Part shown: positions 27,108 to 30,039 of the stretch, piece by piece | Layout: the number at the start of each line of letters is the position of its first letter | Position numbering within the stretch: the stretch's first letter is position 1 | Source: JAXGQD01 sp964574395 | GTDB taxonomy: Bacteria > Bacillota > Clostridia > Saccharofermentanales > Fastidiosipilaceae | DNA length: 30,039 nt | NCBI GenBank assembly: GCA_964574395.1 | Contig: CAZNNL010000024.1 | Span: forward strand, 1-30,039 | Reading direction: 5' to 3' | The notes under the pieces: generated by a model | The model's database searches: none | What the model was told of the DNA's origin: nothing | Seen by the model: only the letters and a program-made list of their open reading frames with translations | Made by a program: the position numbers and the translations under genes

Positions 27108-27539
27108 TCATTCAATAATAATGTTAACCAGCTTCTTAATAAAATCCCTTTGCGTTTTTTCCGATTTCATCATTTCTTTAATTTCGCAGCCCCAAACGAC
27201 TACTACATTTATGCCCAGGTCTTTGAGCTTTTTATAGTTCTTTTTATCTCTTTCCGCATTCCCTGTCAGTTTTTCTTTCCAAAAATCGTAATTGGTTTTT
27301 GGAATAGTTGAAAGCTTACAACCTTCATGCATGTGCCAAAAACATCCGTTAACAAAAATTGCCGTTTTATGCCCGGGAAGATAGATATCGGGTTTTCCCG
27401 GAAGATCTTTATAGTTGATTCTGTATCGAAGCCCTTCGTGCCATAAAAGTTTTCTCAAATAGACTTCGGGCTTGGTGTTTTTGCTCTTAACCCGGGCCAT
27501 ATTTTCACTTCTGGTCATGGGTTTCTTTCTCGCACTCAT
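27108..27539 (-). CDS. vsr: Very short patch repair endonuclease (Vsr)
   Basis: A protein of 143 residues, normal for Vsr, which nicks beside T:G mismatches that arise when 5-methylcytosine deaminates. Seen: the N-terminal MTRSENMARVKSKNTKPE motif, the catalytic GKPDIYLP with Asp51, and the zinc-site or active-site region FVNGCFWHMHEGC (62-74). The ATG overlaps the stop of the restriction enzyme by 4 bp, so it is the last gene of the restriction-modification operon, as expected for a C5-cytosine system. No terminator was recognised after it. Confidence 0.93.
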   Translation of the reverse strand: MSARKKPMTRSENMARVKSKNTKPEVYLRKLLWHEGLRYRINYKDLPGKPDIYLPGHKTAIFVNGCFWHMHEGCKLSTIPKTNYDFWKEKLTGNAERDKKNYKKLKDLGINVVVVWGCEIKEMMKSEKTQRDFIKKLVNIIIE

Positions 27540-28618
27540 TTAAATCTTACCTGAAGATTCAGTTTGATAAAATCTTCTCCGTTTTCTCGGTAAACTGTCC
27601 CGAAGTCATGCCTTGAAGTCGAGGCCGTTTCGTATTTGGTATTGTTTAGAAGATATTCTTCAAAGTAGTTTCGATTGTATATGTGATAAGCGAGAACATT
27701 ACCCTCGTTTGTAACGACTATGTAACCGCCGGTAGCTTCATCAATACCGTCCCAGACTGTAGCCGGCTTCATACCTAAGGCCACAGCTGTCAGGAATTTT
27801 TTGAATTTATACTTGTAAGCATTGACATTACCGTAATTCATAGGGTTTTCCAGTTCAAGTTTCTGAACCATCTCACGGCAATGATTGATACCATCACGAT
27901 AAAAATATAAAAGTGTTTCTGCCAGTATCTTATCCATAGAGCTGTCTATCAAAATAAGATTGTCACTAAAAGTCCTATTTTCCATCGAATGATATCTAAG
28001 ATGACCGTTTTCGCGGTTGATTTTTTCAATTCTTCCCCGTATATCCGTATGCTGTCTTCCTCCCGCTACCTTATATATTTCATTTGCCTCTTGCAGCAAG
28101 TATGAACAGTCATGAACAATTCGGTAAATGAAGTTAGTAGTTTTACCGGCATTTAGGAGGGTCGGAGCCGAGCCCAATTCTGACTTAATTGAAAAGCCTA
28201 CGACGGGACTGTAGCCTGTGTTAATATCAACAATTTTCATTGTAATGTCGCTCTTATCAGGGGTAGGGGCTGATAATTTATAGCAGAGAATTTTATCCAT
28301 AAAAGCTTGAGTTTTTTCTATTGAAAAGGAAGCACCCTTGGACTTTCTGATTTCTTCCAATAACACTTCAGACTCTTTGTCAAAATCTATCCTGCCAACT
28401 TCTTTAACTTGTTTCCCGTTTATATATATCTGAATAACGTCTCCGGTCGAATATTCTTTAATTTCACCTTTGGTCTCTTCCCTGATTATCTTAATAATCG
28501 GAAAATAAATATTCTCCAATTTATTTAGCTCACCATCGGCTGCATAGACTTTACCGTCTGCCAGAAGCCTTAAGAGCACATATATCTCAGACCATTCTCC
28601 TCTGTTTCCGCTAAGCAT
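27536..28618 (-). CDS. HpaII-family type II restriction endonuclease
   Basis: A protein of 360 residues, the size of R.HpaII homologues. The start MLSGNRGEWSEIYVLLRLLADGKVYAADGELN and the long segment with DINTGYSPVVGFSIKSELGSAPTLLNAG (about 133-160) are typical of the HpaII family (PF09561). The FSIKSELG stretch contains a plausible ExK-type nuclease core. HpaII cuts CCGG; that this enzyme has the same specificity is inferred. The ATG follows the methyltransferase stop by 3 bp, with a GGAGG that overlaps that gene's final codons. Vsr overlaps its end. Confidence 0.88.
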   Translation of the reverse strand: MLSGNRGEWSEIYVLLRLLADGKVYAADGELNKLENIYFPIIKIIREETKGEIKEYSTGDVIQIYINGKQVKEVGRIDFDKESEVLLEEIRKSKGASFSIEKTQAFMDKILCYKLSAPTPDKSDITMKIVDINTGYSPVVGFSIKSELGSAPTLLNAGKTTNFIYRIVHDCSYLLQEANEIYKVAGGRQHTDIRGRIEKINRENGHLRYHSMENRTFSDNLILIDSSMDKILAETLLYFYRDGINHCREMVQKLELENPMNYGNVNAYKYKFKKFLTAVALGMKPATVWDGIDEATGGYIVVTNEGNVLAYHIYNRNYFEEYLLNNTKYETASTSRHDFGTVYRENGEDFIKLNLQVRFK

Positions 28619-28621
28619 TAT

Positions 28622-29659
28622 TTACCTCCATGCAAAAGCCATCTGCTTATATTCTCCGGTTCCTTCAGACTCAACTGCTTTCCCTTCCAATTGCTTCTTG
28701 ATTTGTTTAGCAATCTCTTTTATCACCGGAACAGTTACAGAATTTCCAAATTGTTTATATAGGTGAGTATCTGCAACAACAAGCTTGAAATCATCGGGGA
28801 AGCCTTGTAATCTTGCCCATTCCCTGGGTGTCATTCTTCTGATGTACTCTCCGTTCACTTTGCCTTTTATATGAGTTACAGGCGTAAAATCCGTCAACCT
28901 GTCATCAACAATTAAATTTCTTTCTCTACCCATTCCGCCACAGACAAGTGCTCCGGCAATTGAATCGTGTTCTCTGATTTCGTAACCGAAGCCGTTGCCT
29001 TTTGCTTCATGTCTTTTTTTGTGTTTTCTCAGAGATTCCAAATACACTGTAGACAGGTAGTACTTTGTCGAAGTTTCGGTATCTTCAAGAATATCTCCAA
29101 TCACTTTTGTGTTGTCAGTTTTTTCAGGAAATCTGAAGCCAAGAGGTGCAATGTCATTTCTGAAAGCAACAATATAGATTCTTTCTCTGTTTTGAGGAAC
29201 CCCAAAATCTTTACTGTTTAAGACTTTATTGAAAACGGTGTATCCCAGATCGGTCAAAATAGCTTTTATGACTTTGAACGTACGCCCTCTATCATGATTG
29301 ACCAGATTTTTAACATTTTCAGCAAAAATCACCTTCGGTTGATGATGTTTCGCTATCCTGGCTACATCAAAAAACAAGGTGCCCCTTGCGTCATCAAAAC
29401 CTTTTCTTTGACCTGCAAGGGAAAAAGCTTGGCAAGGGAAACCTGCAAGCAAAATATCATGAGCGGGGATATCTTTTTCATCGATTTTTGTGATGTCCCC
29501 GGCTATTTCTAAATTGTGCCCAAAATTGGCATAATAAGTTTCTTGAGCCTTTTCGTCCCATTCACTAATAAATACCGTTTCAATGTCATCTTTAAATGCC
29601 TGGTCAAATCCCAGTCTGATGCCACCTATTCCGGCAAATAAATCGATTGATTTATACAT
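28622..29659 (-). CDS. DNA (cytosine-5)-methyltransferase, HpaII-type
   Basis: A protein of 345 residues. The start is placed at the ATG at 29659, one base after the controller's stop, with GAGAGAG in the controller's last codons. The resulting N-terminus, MYKSIDLFAGIGG, is standard; a TTG at 29683 is the upstream alternative. Motifs: I DLFAGIGG (6-13), IV GFPCQAFS with catalytic Cys76, VI ENV (114-116), VIII QNRERIY (156-162), and IX-X RMTPREWARLQGFPDDF and YKQFGNSVTVPV near the end. It protects host DNA from the adjacent nuclease by methylating cytosine, probably in CCGG (inferred from the partner). Confidence 0.94.
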   Translation of the reverse strand: MYKSIDLFAGIGGIRLGFDQAFKDDIETVFISEWDEKAQETYYANFGHNLEIAGDITKIDEKDIPAHDILLAGFPCQAFSLAGQRKGFDDARGTLFFDVARIAKHHQPKVIFAENVKNLVNHDRGRTFKVIKAILTDLGYTVFNKVLNSKDFGVPQNRERIYIVAFRNDIAPLGFRFPEKTDNTKVIGDILEDTETSTKYYLSTVYLESLRKHKKRHEAKGNGFGYEIREHDSIAGALVCGGMGRERNLIVDDRLTDFTPVTHIKGKVNGEYIRRMTPREWARLQGFPDDFKLVVADTHLYKQFGNSVTVPVIKEIAKQIKKQLEGKAVESEGTGEYKQMAFAWR

Positions 29660-29660
29660 C

Positions 29661-29867
29661 CTATCTCTCTCTTTCATACTCAATGATATCCTCTATTTTG
29701 CAGTCAAGCTTATCGCAAATTCTTTCCAGAATTTCCAGCCTTACATACTCATTTTTTCCCATTCTTGAAATAGTAGAAGGCCCTGTTTCAATGAGATTTT
29801 GCAAATCACCCTTATTCATATTCCTATCAATCAACATCTTCCAAAGCCTGTTATAAGAAAAACCCAT
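29661..29867 (-). CDS. XRE-family controller (C) protein of the restriction-modification system
   Basis: A helix-turn-helix protein of 68 residues from the ATG at 29867 (AGGTGAG 5 nt upstream; a GTG 9 nt further up is the alternative). WKMLIDRNMNKGDLQNLIETGPSTISRMGKNEYVRLEILERICDKLDCKIEDII is a Cro/CI-type HTH. It is the first gene of the operon C-M-R-Vsr. A near-perfect 18-bp palindrome overlapping a TATACT -10 sits 36 bp upstream. This suits the classical controller role of timing methylase before nuclease (inference from operon position). Confidence 0.85.
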   Translation of the reverse strand: MGFSYNRLWKMLIDRNMNKGDLQNLIETGPSTISRMGKNEYVRLEILERICDKLDCKIEDIIEYERER

Positions 29868-29902
29868 TTGGCTCACCTTTTCTATTTCTTCAGATAGTTT
29901 TT

Positions 29903-29920
29903 GTACACTTTGAAGTATAC
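29903..29920. promoter_or_regulatory. Candidate C-box operator of the restriction-modification operon
   Basis: GTACACTT-TG-AAGTATAC is an inverted repeat with one mismatch in 8 per arm. On the minus strand it overlaps a -10-like TATACT (29914-29919), 36 bp upstream of the controller start. The -35 is poor, which is usual for controller-activated promoters. Confidence 0.55.
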
Positions 29921-30039
29921 CGGATAGAAGGGCAACAATAAAGAGTGAAAAAAGAAAAACATTTTTTGGCTACGCCCCTCTCATAAACACAGGTGTGTAG
30001 CAGCTTGTAGCAGGATTTTATATAGAGCCTCCTATTTCG
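29921..30039. other. Upstream flank of the restriction-modification operon
   Basis: No gene is recognisable in this final stretch. It holds an imperfect hairpin around 29970-30001 (GCTAC and GTAGC arms, CACAGGTGTG palindrome) without a T-run on either side, so I do not call a terminator. Confidence 0.4.

Noticed and set aside
1..30039. Depletion of CCGG as a sign of long co-residence with the HpaII-type enzyme
   Set aside because: By eye CCGG occurs about 40 times, close to expectation for this composition, so there is no evident avoidance.
1..30039. CRISPR array, tRNA or rRNA genes
   Set aside because: No regularly spaced repeats of CRISPR size and no cloverleaf or rRNA-like conserved stretches were found on either strand.

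Overview
The window is a stretch of a low-to-moderate GC chromosome with strong purine-rich ribosome binding sites (GGAGG or AGGAG types), σA-like promoters and intrinsic terminators. The gene repertoire (4Fe-4S 2,4-dienoyl-CoA reductase-type flavoenzyme, PucR-type regulator, CPBP protease, paired ABC exporters, MATE pump, an adhesin-like secreted protein) points to an anaerobic Gram-positive bacterium of the Bacillota, probably clostridial. This is inferred from gene families; I cannot name a species. The assembly has one gap of exactly 100 N.

Layout. 1-2063: 5' two-thirds or so of a secreted, repeat-containing surface protein (minus strand, runs off the left edge). 2543-5131: a baeRF-like protein and a MATE exporter (minus). 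5395-9444: SDR oxidoreductase (plus), a membrane-anchored alpha/beta hydrolase and an FMN/4Fe-4S/FAD ene-reductase (both minus). The ene-reductase is transcribed divergently from a PucR-family regulator (9595-10851), with a perfect 19-bp palindrome between them. 10868-12316: DUF3592-like and CPBP proteins. 12388-17233: a tightly packed operon of an ArsR-like winged-helix regulator and two complete ABC exporter half-transporters, behind a near-consensus promoter. 17359-18869: an acyl-CoA synthetase gene broken by an in-frame TGA and by the assembly gap. 19043-22559: cupin protein, RtcB RNA ligase and a double zinc-ribbon membrane protein (plus). 22583-24385: a serine hydrolase with a C-terminal membrane domain and a premature TAG near its end. 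24521-24958: a second DUF3592-like protein.

25.1-30.0 kb is a defence island, all on the minus strand. It holds an XRE controller, a DNA-cytosine methyltransferase, a HpaII-type restriction enzyme and a Vsr nuclease in one overlapping operon. A TIR-like (ThsB-type) protein then overlaps by 4 bp a protein that fuses a HIT nucleotide-binding domain to a C-terminal multi-TM domain, and a Fic-family C-terminal remnant lies between two near-identical direct repeats. The TIR + HIT-TM pair has the logic of a Thoeris-like signalling system (TIR makes a nucleotide signal; a sensor-TM effector responds) with a HIT domain in the sensor position. It is the best candidate here for an undescribed system.

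A second signal is independent of any gene. The octamer TGGCAAAA (or its complement TTTTGCCA) occurs 26 times by hand count in the first 25 kb, where about one is expected by chance. It occurs on both strands, in genes and between them, and is absent from the defence island. This looks like a genome-wide iterated word (uptake-, Chi- or HIP-like), and its absence from the island supports recent acquisition of that segment.
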